Source: Stomoxys calcitrans
Lineage: Eukaryota > Arthropoda > Insecta > Diptera > Muscidae
Direction of reading: 5' to 3'
DNA: 64,000 nt
NCBI RefSeq assembly: GCF_963082655.1
Contig: NC_081552.1
Coordinates: 98,631,592 to 98,695,591, forward strand
Shown here: one piece after another, positions 11,367 through 22,326 of the stretch
Numbering within the stretch: position 1 is the stretch's first letter
How the letters are laid out: each line of letters starts with the position of its first letter
Position numbers and translations under genes: made by a program
The notes under the pieces: model-generated
Seen by the model: only the letters and a program-made list of their open reading frames with translations
The model's database searches: none
Told to the model about the DNA's origin: nothing

Positions 11367-12277
11367 ATTTATACCCTACACCACTACTGTGGTACAGGGA
11401 ATTATAACTTAGTGAATTTGTTTTAACCTCCAACAGGAACAGATATAGACCCATTGATAAGTAAACCGATCGACTCAGAATCACTTACGATTTGATTAAG
11501 CTATGTCTGTCTGTCCCTGGTAATTTGTGTACAAAGTGCGGGTCGCAATTTTCATCCAATAGTCGTCAAATTTAGCACAAGAATTTTCTTGGGCCTAGTG
11601 ACGAAACCTATAGGAATGGGTCAGATTTGGTTATGGCCGTATATATATGTTCGTCTGATTTGGACTAAAATTGCAATCATATCATCATTTGTAAACCGAT
11701 TCTCAAGAAATATTGCACAAGGGTTTCTCTTATAAGTCGCGACATTATTTTAGAATTTCATAGAAATCGGTTCAGATTTATATATAGCTGTCATACATAT
11801 GGTCGTCCGATTTGGACTAGTATTGCAATTAATTGGTCATTTGTTAACCGATTCACACGAAAAGAAATCGGTTCAGATTTAATTATGGCTCCCATATATA
11901 TTTTTGACCAATTTTAAATAATACTCAATAGTTTAGTAATTTGTTAACGGATATTTACAAAATTTGGAACGAAGGTTTATCTTATAACTCTTCTGATGAC
12001 TGATGAATTTCATCGAAAATCGGTCAGCTTTAGATATAGCTTCCATATATATGCATGTCCCAATTTTCACTTTTAAGGCCTTTCCTAATAACTCGTTTAT
12101 CAACCGATTTTCTCAACAATTTGCAAAACGATCCTACAATATGTATGAATTTGCATCGAAATTCGACATATCAAATTTAAGCAAATTTTAAATTCGACAA
12201 CTCAGCCTGCATATCTAATGTGGTGTTGGGTATCAAAAGGCCAGCTTTGCCCGACTTTAGACCCGTCGTTACTTGTT
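11367..12277 (+). repeat. HINE-C, near full length
   Basis: The 5' end is TTATACCCTACACCACT, with a GTCTGTCTGTCC microsatellite at about 11504. The central units are diverged (for example TTTCGTCCGATTTGGACT-like) and about 151 bp apart where countable (CAGATTT at 11622 and 11773). The 3' end is GGCCAGCTTTGCCCGAC with the tail CCGTCGTTACTTGTT. The terminal hairpin is decayed but the layout is the same as HINE-A and HINE-B. Confidence 0.7.
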
Positions 12278-12383
12278 ATACCCTCCATTATAGAATGGGG
12301 GGGTATACTAATTTCGTCATTCTGTTTGTAACTAGTCTAAATATTCTTCTGAAACCCCATAGAGTATATATATTTTTATAGTA
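12277..12383 (+). repeat. HINE-A 5'-end stub
   Basis: It contains TATACCCTCCATTATAGAAT, the CATTCTGTTTGTAACTA block and GTATATATATT. It runs directly into a HINE-A body on the opposite strand, making a foldback arrangement with 13180-13290. Confidence 0.75.
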
Positions 12384-13290
12384 AATGGGCCATATCGGAA
12401 AAAAGGATATATATCTGCTATTAGACCGATATCAAGATATGGTCCGGCTTCGACCACAATTAAATTATATGTTGGAGACCTGTGCAAAATGTCAGCCAAT
12501 TCGAATAAGAATTGCGCCCTTTGGGGGCTCAAGAAATAAAATAGAGAGATCAATTTATATCGGGCTATAGACCGATTCAGACTTTATTAAACACGTCTGT
12601 TGATGGTCATGAGAGGATCTGTCGTACAAAATTTCAGGCAAATCGGATAATAATTGATACCTTTAGAGGCTCAAAAAGTCAAGATCCCAGTTCGGTTTAT
12701 ATGGCAGCTATATCAGATTATGAACCGAGTTGAACCCTATTTGACAAAGTTGTTGAAAGTAAATATAAAATACGTCATGCAAAATTTCAGCCAAATCGGA
12801 TAGGAATTGCGGCCTCTAGAAGCTCGAAAAGTCAAGTCCCCATATCTGTTTATATGACAGCTATATCAGGTAATGAACCGATTTGAACCTCACTTAGCAC
12901 AGTTGTTGGAAGTCATAGCGAAACACGTCCTGCAAAATTTCATTGAAATCGGATAAGAATTGCGCCCTCTCGAGGCTGAAGAAGTCAAGACCCAAGATCG
13001 GTTTTTAAGGCAGCTATATCAAAACATGGACCGATATGTCCCATTTACAATCCCAACCGACCTACACTAATAAGAAGTATTTGTGCAAAATTTCAAGCAG
13101 CTAGCTTTACTCCTTCGAAGGTTAGCGTGCTTTCGACAGACAGACGGACGGACGGACATGTCTAGATCGACATAAAATGTTACGACGATCAAGAATATAT
13201 ATACTTTATAGGGTCTCAGACGAATATTTCGAGTAGTTACAAACAGAATGACGAAATTAGTACACCCCATCCTATGTTGGAGGGTATAAA
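12384..13290 (-). repeat. HINE-A, 3'-truncated, minus strand
   Basis: The central units (GGTTTATATGGCAGCTATAT and AATCGGATAAGAATTGCGCC signatures) are followed by the GACAGACAGACGGACGGACG microsatellite at about 13135 and the 5' end GGAGGGTATA at 13281-13290. The hairpin-bearing 3' end is missing; its place is taken by the inverted 5' stub. Confidence 0.75.
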
Positions 13291-13301
13291 AATAATGAAA
13301 C

Positions 13302-13558
13302 ATTAAGCGTGCTAAGTTCGGCCGGAATGACATTGGAGCCAAATCATATAAGAACTACGCCCTTCAGGTGCTTAATAAGTAAAACCGGGAGATGGATTTA
13401 TATTGGAACCATTTAAGTGTTAGGACCGATTCAGAGCATGCTTGAATGTATATTGGAAGTCGTATGAAAAGTCATTGTGCATAACTTTGAAAAAATCTGA
13501 TTAGAATTGTGCCCTCTAGCGGTTCAAGTAGTATAATCGGGAAATCTGTTTATACATT
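13302..13558 (-). repeat. HINE-A 3'-end fragment, minus strand
   Basis: AAGCGTGCTAAGTTCGGCCG marks the 3' end, followed by one or two diverged central units. Half of the hairpin is lost. It ends at about 13558 in non-repetitive DNA. Confidence 0.65.
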
Positions 13559-14033
13559 GTTGAAAATATGGCGGTACTTTGCCAATACCGCCGGTTATTA
13601 TTTTGATCGCGTCATTGGTAAAGATTTTAATAAGAATTGACGGCATCACATTTGTACCTTTGTCATTGCGCCAGAAATATTGTTAAACTTTTTACTTTAT
13701 TACTTTAAATATTGACACCATTATAAAATATTTGTTAAACAAATAAATGAAATGTTTTGGTACAACTTGAGTGCGTAAAACCCTGTTCAGGTACTCGAAA
13801 GCGGTGAAAATGGAAATAGTACAAATTCTTCGGACATTCTACATCAAAAACATGATTGTCTCTTATGTGGAAAACGATGCTGTATTCATATGTCCACCCC
13901 TTCTGGGAATCAATGGATATAGAATATATCCAGAATACAAAGAATTGAGATTGGTAACGGTGTAACATTACTTTTTGTAATTATTGACATAGATAATCGA
14001 AATAAATTTGGACCAAAATTGTTTTCAATGATT
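13559..14033. other. Non-repetitive stretch with two overlapping short open frames
   Basis: No repeat-family signature is visible. A plus-strand frame (13771-13965, 64 codons) and a minus-strand frame (13735-13968, 77 codons) overlap completely; neither resembles a family I recognise and no start context or splice evidence favours one. A 7-bp inverted repeat GGCGGTA/TACCGCC lies at 13570-13592. This may be unique host DNA. Confidence 0.4.
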
Positions 14034-14194
14034 TTTATACCCACCACCGTGGGATAGGGGGTATATTCATTTAGTCATTCCGTTTGCAACACATCGAAAT
14101 ATCAATTTCCGAACCTACAAAAAATATATATTTCGGATCGTCGTTAAATTCTAAAACGATTTAACGATATCTGTGTGTCTGTGTGTCGTATAAA
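14034..14194 (+). repeat. HINE-B 5'-end fragment
   Basis: It contains TTTTTATACCCACCACCGTG, GGGGGTATATTCATTTAGTC and GTTTGCAACACATCGAAATA. It stops at a Helitron-N 3' block. Confidence 0.75.
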
Positions 14195-14195
14195 A

Positions 14196-14224
14196 AGGCG
14201 CGGCGGTGCGGGCCCGGGTCAGCT
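14196..14224 (+). repeat. Helitron-N 3'-terminal block, isolated
   Basis: GGCGCGGCGGTGCGGGCCCG is followed by GGTCAGCT, which is the Helitron-N 3' end minus its final AG. It is immediately followed by the Helitron-N 5' sequence, so a 3' end is joined head-to-tail to a 5' end. Confidence 0.55.
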
Positions 14225-14905
14225 TTATATAAAATTCAATTTGTGTTTGTTTGTTTGTTTGTCGGTTTATTTGTTTGTTCCGCATAGACTTCAAAATGAA
14301 CTGATTGCCTTGAAATTTTAACAGGTTGTGTAGGTTGAGATCGGGAGAGGGCGGTCCTTCCCCCTTACCCCAAAAGTAATACCCAAAAATAAAAGTGGAC
14401 CGTTCAGAGCAATATGGGATTCAAATCAAAGGCATTCAAGAGAAGAGTATGTATTTCGTAATAAAAGTTGGGTCCGAGTACCTGGGGTCCGCCAAAGTCA
14501 CAAAACCCCTTAAAATAGGTTTATTTCACGATCATGACAATATGAGACTCAAATAAATGGTATTCGGGAGTAGATTACAAATATGGTCAGGAAATAGGAA
14601 CAGGCTTTAAAATTTATTGTTATCGGAAGGGGGCGGACCCTCCCCTTATACCAAAATCTAAAGTGAACCGATCGGGTCATGGTAGGTACCAAATGAAAGG
14701 TATTGGAGAGTAGAATAAGAAAATAGTATTAAAATTTGAATGTAATTACCCATCGGGCCGCCCCAACCCCAAAACTCCCCCAAACAGACATATTGGACGT
14801 TCATTTCAATATGGGGCTCAAATGAAAGGTTCGGGAGTAGATTTTGAATCTGGCATACAAAATGTGATCGAAGTAGAGTTGGTCACTCCACCCCTCAAAA
14901 ATGCG
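14225..14905 (+). mobile_element. Helitron-N, 5' part with few units
   Basis: TTATATAAAATTCAATTTGTG and the TTTG-rich run match the element at 7164. Four or five degenerate 130-bp units with CAATATGGG(A/G)(C/T)TCAAAT follow. The 3' end is lost. After about 14905 the DNA resembles mixed HINE-B end sequence up to 15004. Confidence 0.6.
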
Positions 14906-15004
14906 ATTAGACCCATTATGACTACATGATACTTGGCTGAACCGATTTTCTAAAAATTTTATAAATTGTGTACGTTTGTCTGTTAGGGAACATAAGCCAT
15001 ATAA

Positions 15005-15917
15005 TTTTTATACCCTCCACCATAGGATGGGGGTATACTAATTTCGTCATTCTGTTTGTAACTACTCGAAATATTCATCTGAGACCCTATTAAGTATATA
15101 TATTATTGAACCTCTCGACGTTCTGAGTCGATCTAGCCATGTCCGTCCGTCTGTCGAAATCACGATAGAGGTCGAACGCGTAAAGCTAGCCGCTTAAAAT
15201 TTTGCACAGAAACTTAACATCGATGGGGATTGCAAATGGGCAATATCCGTTCAGATTTAGATAAATCTCACATATAAACCGATCCCCCGATTTGACTTCT
15301 TGAGCACCTGCAAGCCGCAATTTTTGATCCGATTTGAATGGCATTTTGCATGTAGTGTTTTGTTTTCACTTCCATCAACTGTGTCAAGTGCATTCCAAAT
15401 CGGTCAAGAACCTGATATAGCTCTCATATAACCCGATTTCCCAATTTGACTTATTGGGCCCTTTCAAGCCTCAATTTTTGTCCGATTTAGCTCAAATTGG
15501 AAATGTAGTGTTTTGTTATGACTTCGAACAAGTACGGTCCAAATCGGTCTATAACCTTATATAGCTCCCATGTAACCGATCTTCCGATTTGACTTCGTAT
15601 GTCCTTACAAGCCGCAAGATTTGTCCAATTTGGCTGAAATTTTGAATGTGGTGTTCTGTTACGACTTTCAAAAACTGTGCCAAATACGCTCCAAATCGTT
15701 CCATAACCTGATATAGCTCCCATGTAAACCGGTCTCCGGATCATACTTATTCGATTCCTAGAAGCTTTAATTTTTGCTGATTTGACAGAAGTTTGGTATG
15801 TAGAATAAAATTATGCCCTTCAAAAAGATTTATTTTGTATAAATTTTTATCTGAATCCATGGTGGTGGCTTCCCAAGATTCGGCCCGGCCGAACTTTGCA
15901 TCCTTTTATTTGTTTTC
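15005..15917 (+). repeat. HINE-A, full length
   Basis: It runs from TTTTTATACCCTCCACCATA to TTCGGCCCGGCCGAACTTTG with the tail TCCTTTTATTTGTTTT. The 5' half includes GTATATATATTATTG and GTCCGTCCGTCTGTCG. The central units carry CTGATATAGCTCCCATGTAA-type signatures. It is a moderately diverged copy. Confidence 0.8.
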
Positions 15918-16000
15918 AATTCGGTTTTGGAGATTGGAAACCGGTCCACTCCCTCTCCATTCCGGGTTCTAAAATCAAAAACAAAACAAAATCAGGACTG

Positions 16001-16025
16001 CTCCGCTCCACTCCACTCCGCTCCG
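16001..16025 (+). repeat. CTCCG/CTCCA low-complexity run
   Basis: Five CTCC(G/A)-type 5-mers occur in a row between HINE copies. No function is indicated. Confidence 0.7.
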
Positions 16026-16064
16026 AATAGCTGAGAGCAATCTCCAAATTACATCTTATGCTGA

Positions 16065-16838
16065 TAAAAGGCGTATTTCTTATCCGATCTGGCTGAAGTT
16101 TGGGACAGGGAGTAAATAAGACGGTCAGTGTTAATGTATAATGGTGACGGCAAAGAAATTTGGGAAAATTCGACAATCGGTTTAGATTTCTATTTAACTT
16201 TCATAAACGTACTCATATATACATCGACCTATTTGCACTTATGGAGCCGTCGTTATACAAGTTGCAGAAAAATGTCGAAGAGTCTAACACAACGCCCTGT
16301 CCCAAATATCAGCGAAATCGGCTAATAAATGCGCCTTTTATGGCCCCAAAACCCAAAACCGAGAAATCAGTCTGTATAGCAGCTATATCCAAATCTGGAC
16401 TGATCTGTACCATATTGCAGATGTATGTAAATTAACTCACTGTCCCAAATTTCGGCGACATCGGGCAATAAATGCGCCTTCCATGGGCCCAAAACCTTAA
16501 ATCGAGAGTTCGGTCTATATGGCAGATATATCCAAATCTGAACCGATCAGGGTCAAATTGAAAAAAAAAATTCGAGGGTCTAACATAACTCACTGTCCCA
16601 AATTTCAGCAAAATCGGATAATAAATGTGGCTTTTATGGACCTAAGACCCTAAATCGGAGGATCGGTCTTTATGGCAGCTATATCCCAAAACGGACCGAT
16701 CTGAACCAAATTGAAGAAATATGTCAAAGGGCCAAAGACAACTCACTGTAACAAATTTCAGCGAAATCGGAAAATAAATGTGGCTTTTATGGGCCTAAGA
16801 CCCTAAATCGGAGGATCGGTCTATATGGCAGCCGAAGG
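16065..16838 (-). repeat. HINE-B internal array, mixed orientation
   Basis: From about 16240 to 16838 the central units are in minus orientation (ATGGCAGCTATATCCAAATC, CCTAAGACCCTAAATCGGAG). A short plus-orientation piece (16065-16125) precedes them. Neither HINE end is present. The minus-strand DNA joins directly to a plus-strand HINE-A at about 16858, so the region is rearranged. Confidence 0.65.
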
Positions 16839-16857
16839 ATGGATGTATATTCAATTC

Positions 16858-17418
16858 CGTAGTGACTTCTTGAGCTTCTAGAGGGCGCAATTCCTATTGG
16901 ATTTGGATGAAATTTTGCATGACGTATTTTATTCCTACTTTCAACAACTGTGTCAAATAAGGTTTAAATCGGTTCATAGCCAGATAAAACTGCCATATAA
17001 ACCGATCTGGGATCTTGACTTCTTGAGCCTCTAGAGGTCGCAATTATTATCCGATTTGCCTGCAATTTTGTACGACGGATCCTCTCATGACCATCAACAT
17101 ACGTGTTTATTATGGACTGAATCGGTCTATAGCCTGATACAGCTCCCATATAAATCGATCGCTCTATTTTACTTCTTGAGCCGCAAAGGGCGCAATTCTT
17201 ATTCGAATTGGCTGACATTTTACACAGGTCTACAACATATAATTTAATTGTGGTCCAAATCGGACCATATCTTGATATCGCTCTAAAAGCAGAGCAAATC
17301 TTTTCTTATATCCTTTTTTGCCTAAGAAGAGATCCAGGGAAAAGAACTTGACAAATGCGATTCATGGTGGATGGTATGTAAGATTCGGCCCGGTCGAACT
17401 TTGCACGCTTTTATTTTT
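16858..17418 (+). repeat. HINE-A, 5'-truncated
   Basis: Central units (CTGATACAGCTCCCATATAA, AGCCTCTAGAGGTCGCAATT) run to the 3' end: GATTCGGCCCGGTCGAAC with the tail GCACGCTTTTATTTTTTTG. One hairpin base is changed (CGGTCG). Confidence 0.75.
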
Positions 17419-17492
17419 TTGTTCATAGGCAAGTTATGTTGTCCATAGGCAGTTTAAGATGGGCTATTTCAGACTAAAACATTATTATAATA

Positions 17493-18677
17493 AAAACAAG
17501 TAAAAGCGTGCTAAGTTCGGCCGGGCCGAATCTTAAATAAATAATTCTTTTCCCGGCATCTCTTCTTAGGCAAAAGAGGATATAAGAAAAGATTTGCTCT
17601 GCTTTTAGAGCGATATCAAGATATGGTCCGGTTTGGACCACAATTAAATTATATGTTGGAGACCTGTGTAAAACGTCAGCCAATTCGAATAAGAATTGCG
17701 CCCATTGGAGGCCCAAGAAATAAAATAGAGAGATCGATTTGTATGGGAGCTGTATCGGGGTATAGACCGATTCAGACCATAATAAACACGTATGTTGATG
17801 GTCATGAGAGAATCCGTCGTACAAAATTTCAGGCAAATCGGATAATAATTGCGCCCTCTAGAGGCTCAAGAAGTCAAGACCCAAAATCGGTTTATATGGC
17901 AGCTATATCAGGTTATAGACCGATTTGAACCAATCTTGGCATAGTTGTTAGATATCATGACAAAACACGTCGTGCGAAATTTCATTCCAATCGGATAAGA
18001 ATTGCGCACTCTAGAGGCTCAAGAAGTCAAGACCCAAGATCGGTTTATATGGCAGCTATAGCAGGTTATGGACCGATTTAAACCATACTTGACACAGTTG
18101 TTGGCTATTATAACAAAACACGTCGTGCAAAATTTCATTCCAATCGGACATGAATTGCATACTCTAGAGGCTCAAGAAGTCAAGATCCACGATCGGTTTA
18201 TATGGCAGCTATATCAGGTTATAGACCGATTTGAACCATACTTGGCACAGTTGTTGGATATGATAACAAAACACGTCGTGCCAAATTCATTCAAATCGGA
18301 TAAGAATTGCGCCCTCTAGAGGCTCAAGAAGTAAAGAGCCAAGATCGATTTATATGACAGCTATATCAAAACATGGACCGATATGGCCCATTTACAATAC
18401 CAACCGACCTACACTAATATGAAGTATTTGTGCAAAATTTCAAGCGGCTAGCTTTACTCCTTCGGAAGTTAGCGTGCTTTCGACAGACAGACGGACGGAC
18501 GGACGGACAGACGGACGGACAGACGGACGGACAGACGGACGGACATGGCTAGATCGACACAAAATGTCACGACGATCAAGAATATATATACTTTATGGGG
18601 TCTGAGACGAATATTTCGAGTAGTTACAAACAGAATGACGAAATTAGTATAACCCCCATCTTATGGTGGAGGGTATA
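17493..18677 (-). repeat. HINE-A, full length, minus strand
   Basis: The 3' end (ACAAGTAAAAGCGTGCTAAG, TTCGGCCGGGCCGAA) is at the left. The GCGC marker of the central units recurs at 17698, 17851, 18004, 18157 and 18309, giving spacings of 153, 153, 153 and 152. The 5' end (GGTGGAGGGTATAA) is at 18677. Open frames of up to 120 codons on both strands arise because 153 is a multiple of three. Confidence 0.88.
18482..18544 (+). repeat. GACA/GACG microsatellite inside HINE-A
   Basis: This 63-bp run of ACGG/ACAG tetramers is the GTCY microsatellite on the other strand, a recognised feature of Drosophila DINE-1. It is longer here than in most copies in the window; others are at about 23187-23245, 55028-55062 and 57321-57360. 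Confidence 0.85.
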
Positions 18678-18751
18678 ATAATAAAATGTTCTTATTTTTA
18701 CAGTAAACTGGTAAATTCAATTTCAAAGTTTTTAAATTCAAGCACGAGGTC

Positions 18752-18934
18752 TTTTTATACCCACCACTGAAGAATGGGGGTATATTCATTTTGTCATTCC
18801 GTTTGCAACACATCGAAATATCCATTTTCGGCCCTATAAAGTATATATATTCTTGATCAGCGTAAAAATCTAAGACGATCTAGATATGTCCGTCCATCTA
18901 TCCGTCTGTCTGTTGAAATCACGCTACAGTTTTT
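18752..18934 (+). repeat. HINE-B 5'-end fragment
   Basis: It contains TTTTTATACCCACCACTGAA, TTGCAACACATCGAAATATC and GTCCGTC...GTCTGTCTGTTGAAATC. It is cut after ACGCTACAG, where the composite HINE-A begins; HINE-B sequence picks up again at 21209. The composite therefore appears to have inserted into this HINE-B. Confidence 0.8.
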
Positions 18935-21206
18935 AACAAGTAAAAGAGTGCTAAGTTCGGCCGGGCCGAATCTTATATACCCTCCACCATGGATCGCATT
19001 TGTCGAGTTCTTTTCGCGGCATCTCTTCTTTGGCAAAACAACTAAAAGCGTGCTAAGTTCGGCCGGGCCGAATCTTATATACCCTCCACCATGGATCGCA
19101 TATGTCGAGTTCTTTTCCCGGCATCTCTTCTTAGGCAAAAAAAGGATATAAGAAAAGATTTGCTCTGCTATTAGAGCGATATCAAGATATGGTCCGGTTT
19201 GGACCACAATTAAATTATATGTTGGAGACCTGTATAAAATGTCAGCCAATTCGAATAAGAATTGCGCCCTTTGTGGGCTCAAGAAGTAAAATAGAGAGAT
19301 CGATTTATATGGGAACTATATCAGGCTATAAACCGACTCAGACCATAATAAACACGTATGTTAATGGTCATGAGAGAATCCGTCGTACAAAATTTCAGGC
19401 AAATCGGATAATAATTGCGACCTCTAGAGGCTCAAGAAGTCAAGATCCCAGATCGGTTTATATGGCAGCTATATCAGGTTATGAACCGATTTGAACCTTA
19501 TTTGGCACAGTTGTTGAAAGTAAAAATAAAATACGTGATGCAAAATTTCAGCCAAATCGGATAGGAATTGCGCCCTCTAGAAGCTCAAGAAGTCAAATCC
19601 CCAGATCTGTTTATATGACAGCTATATCAGGTTATGAACCGATTCCAACAATACTTGGCACAGTTGTTGGATATCATGACGAAATACTTCGTGCAAAAAC
19701 ACATTCAAATCGGATAAGGACTGCGCCCTCTAGAGGCGCAAGAAGTCAAGACCCAAGATCGGTTTATATGGCAGCTATATCAGGTTATGAACCGATTTAA
19801 ACCATACTTGGCACAGTTGTTGGGTATCATAACAAAATACGTCGTGCAAAATTTCATTCTGATCGGATAAGAATTGCGCACGCTAGAGGCTAAAGAATTC
19901 AAGACCCAAGATCGGTTTATATGGCAGCTATATCAGGTTATGAACCGATTTAAACCATACTTGGCACAGTTGTTGGATATCATAAGAAAACACGTCGTGC
20001 AAAATTTCATTCCAATCGGATAAGAATTGCGCACTCTAAAGCTCAAGAAGTCAAGACCCAAGATCGGTTTTTATGGCAGCTATATCAAAACATGGACCGA
20101 TATGGCCCATTTACAATACCAATCGACCTACACTAATAAGAAGTATGTGTGCAAAATTTCAAGCGGCTAGCTTTACTCCTTCGGAAGTTAGCGTGCTTTC
20201 GACAGACAGACGGACGGACATGGCTAGATCGACATAAAATTTCGCGACGATCAAGAATATATATACTTTATGGGGTCTCAGACGAATATTTCGAGTAGTT
20301 ACAAACAGAATGACGAAATAAGTATACCCCCCACCTTATGGTGGAGGGTATAATAAACACTTATGTTAATGGTCATGAGAGAATACGTTGTACAAAGTTC
20401 AGTCAAATCGGATAATGATTGCGATCTCTAGAGGCTCAAGAAGTCAGGATCCCAGATCGGTTTATATGGCAGCTATATAAGGTTATGGACCGATTTGAAC
20501 CATACCTGGCACAGTTGTTGGATATCATAACAAAATACGTCGTGCAAAATTTCATTCCAATCGGATAAGAATTGCGCACTCTAGAGGCTCAAGAAGTCAA
20601 GACCCAAGATCGGTTTATATGGCAGCTATATCAGGTTATGGACCGATTTGAACCATACTTGACACAGTTGTTGGATATAATAACAAAACACGTCGTGCAA
20701 AATTTCATTCTAATCGGATAAGAATTGCGCACTATAGAGGCTCAAGAAGTCAAGACCTTAGATCGGTTTATATGACAGCTATATAAGGTTATAAACCGAT
20801 TTAAACAATACCTGGCACAGTTGTTGAATATCATAAGAAAACACGTTGTGCAAAATTTCATCCCAATCGGATAAGAAATGCGCACTCTAGAGGCTCAAGA
20901 AGTCAAGACCCAAGATCGGTTTATATGGCAGCTATATCAAAACATGGACCGATATGGCCCATTTACAATACCAATCGACCTACACTAATAAGAAGTATGT
21001 GTGCAAAATTTCAAGCGGCTAGCTTTACTCCTTCGGAAGTTAGCGTGCTTTCGACAGACAGACGGACGGACATGGCTAGATCGACATAAAATGTCGCGAC
21101 GATCAAGAATATATATACTTTATGGGGTCTCAGACGAATATTTCGAGTAGTTACAAACAGAATGACGAAATTAGTATACCCCCCATCTTATGGTGGAGGG
21201 TATAAA
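18935..21206 (-). mobile_element. Composite HINE-A with two 3' ends and two 5' ends (copy 1)
   Basis: Left to right: a 3'-terminal block (18935-19035), a second 3'-terminal block (19036-19136), a body ending in a 5' end at 20353, then directly a second body without its own 3' end, ending in a 5' end at about 21206. The same arrangement, with the same internal junction (GGGTATAATAAACACTTATG), is at 55206-57492. It sits between two halves of a HINE-B. Open frames inside (for example 19189-19494) are repeat by-products. Confidence 0.85.
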
Positions 21207-21208
21207 AA

Positions 21209-22097
21209 AAAGATATTTAGCTGAAATTTTGCACAGATTCTTTTTTTGTCCATAAGCAGGTTAAGTTCGAAGATGGGCTGTATCGGACTATATCGATATA
21301 TATAGACCGATCGGCCGATTTAGGGTCTTAAAGCCAAATTTATTATCCGATTTTGATGAAATTTGGGACAGTGATTTGTGTTAGGCCCTTCGATATCCTT
21401 CGTCAATTTGGACCAGATCGGTTCAGATTTGGATATAGCTGCCATATAGACCGATCTTCCGATTTAGGGTCTTAGGCCCACAAACGCCAAATTTATTATC
21501 CGATTTTGATGAAATTCGGGACAGTGAATTGTGTTAGGCCCATGGGACAGTGAGTTGTCTTAGGCGCTTCGGCATCTGTCTTCAATTTGGCCCAGATCGG
21601 TCCAGATTTGGATATAGCTGCCATATAGACCGATCTCTCGATTTAAGGTTTTGGGCCGATAAAAGAGGCATTTAGTGCCCGATTTCGTCGAAATTTGGAA
21701 CAGTGCTTTAAGTTAGGCTCTTCGAGATTTTTATGCAACCTGGCCCAAATCGGTCCAGATTTGGATATAGCTGCCATGTAGACCGATATCTCGATTTAAA
21801 GTCTTGGCCCCATAAAAGGTGCATTTATAGTCCGATTTCACTGAAATTAGACACAGTGACTTATGTTCGGCTTTTCGACATCCGTGTCGTATATGGTTCA
21901 GATAGGTTTATTTTTAGATATATCTACTGTAATTATTAGTATTAGGTCCAAATCGGAACATATTTTAATATAACTGATATGGGACATAAGTTGAGAATTT
22001 TTCACCGAATTTTGATGAAAGGCGGTTTACATATATACCCGAGGTGGTGGGTATCCAAAGTTCGGCCCGGCCGAACTTAACGCCTTCTTACTTGTTG
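21209..22097 (+). repeat. HINE-B, continuation to its 3' end
   Basis: It begins AGATATTTAGCTGAAATTTT, which follows the HINE-B sequence broken at 18934 after a short missing piece. It has several central units and ends TTCGGCCCGGCCGAACTTAA with the tail CGCCTTCTTACTTGTT. From 21733 on it is nearly identical to the end of the HINE-B at 25111-25474. About 230 bp of featureless AT-rich DNA follows. Confidence 0.85.
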
Positions 22098-22326
22098 TTT
22101 TTTACTTAAGTATTTTCATATATAAAATGCGTTATATCTTGAAGATACACTCCATTAAAATAGTGAAAAATAAATTCAATCAAAAAGCAAAAAGACCCCG
22201 AGATTGAATTGGAAAATAGCAAAAAAAAAACAGTCAAAATTTGGGGGGAATTTTTCCAAGAACAACTTTTATCGAGATACTCTCTTTTAATAATATTTTC
22301 ACAAACATGTCAATTAAATAAAAAAA

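Noticed and set aside
18948..18980. TTCGGCCGGGCCGAA hairpins as transcription terminators or regulatory palindromes
   Set aside because: They occur at every HINE 3' end at a fixed place beside the subterminal repeat and tail, so they are structural ends of the transposon.
18935..21206. Segmental duplication joining 18.9-21.2 kb and 55.2-57.5 kb
   Set aside because: Homology begins and ends exactly at HINE termini and the flanks differ, so transposition of a composite element explains it better.
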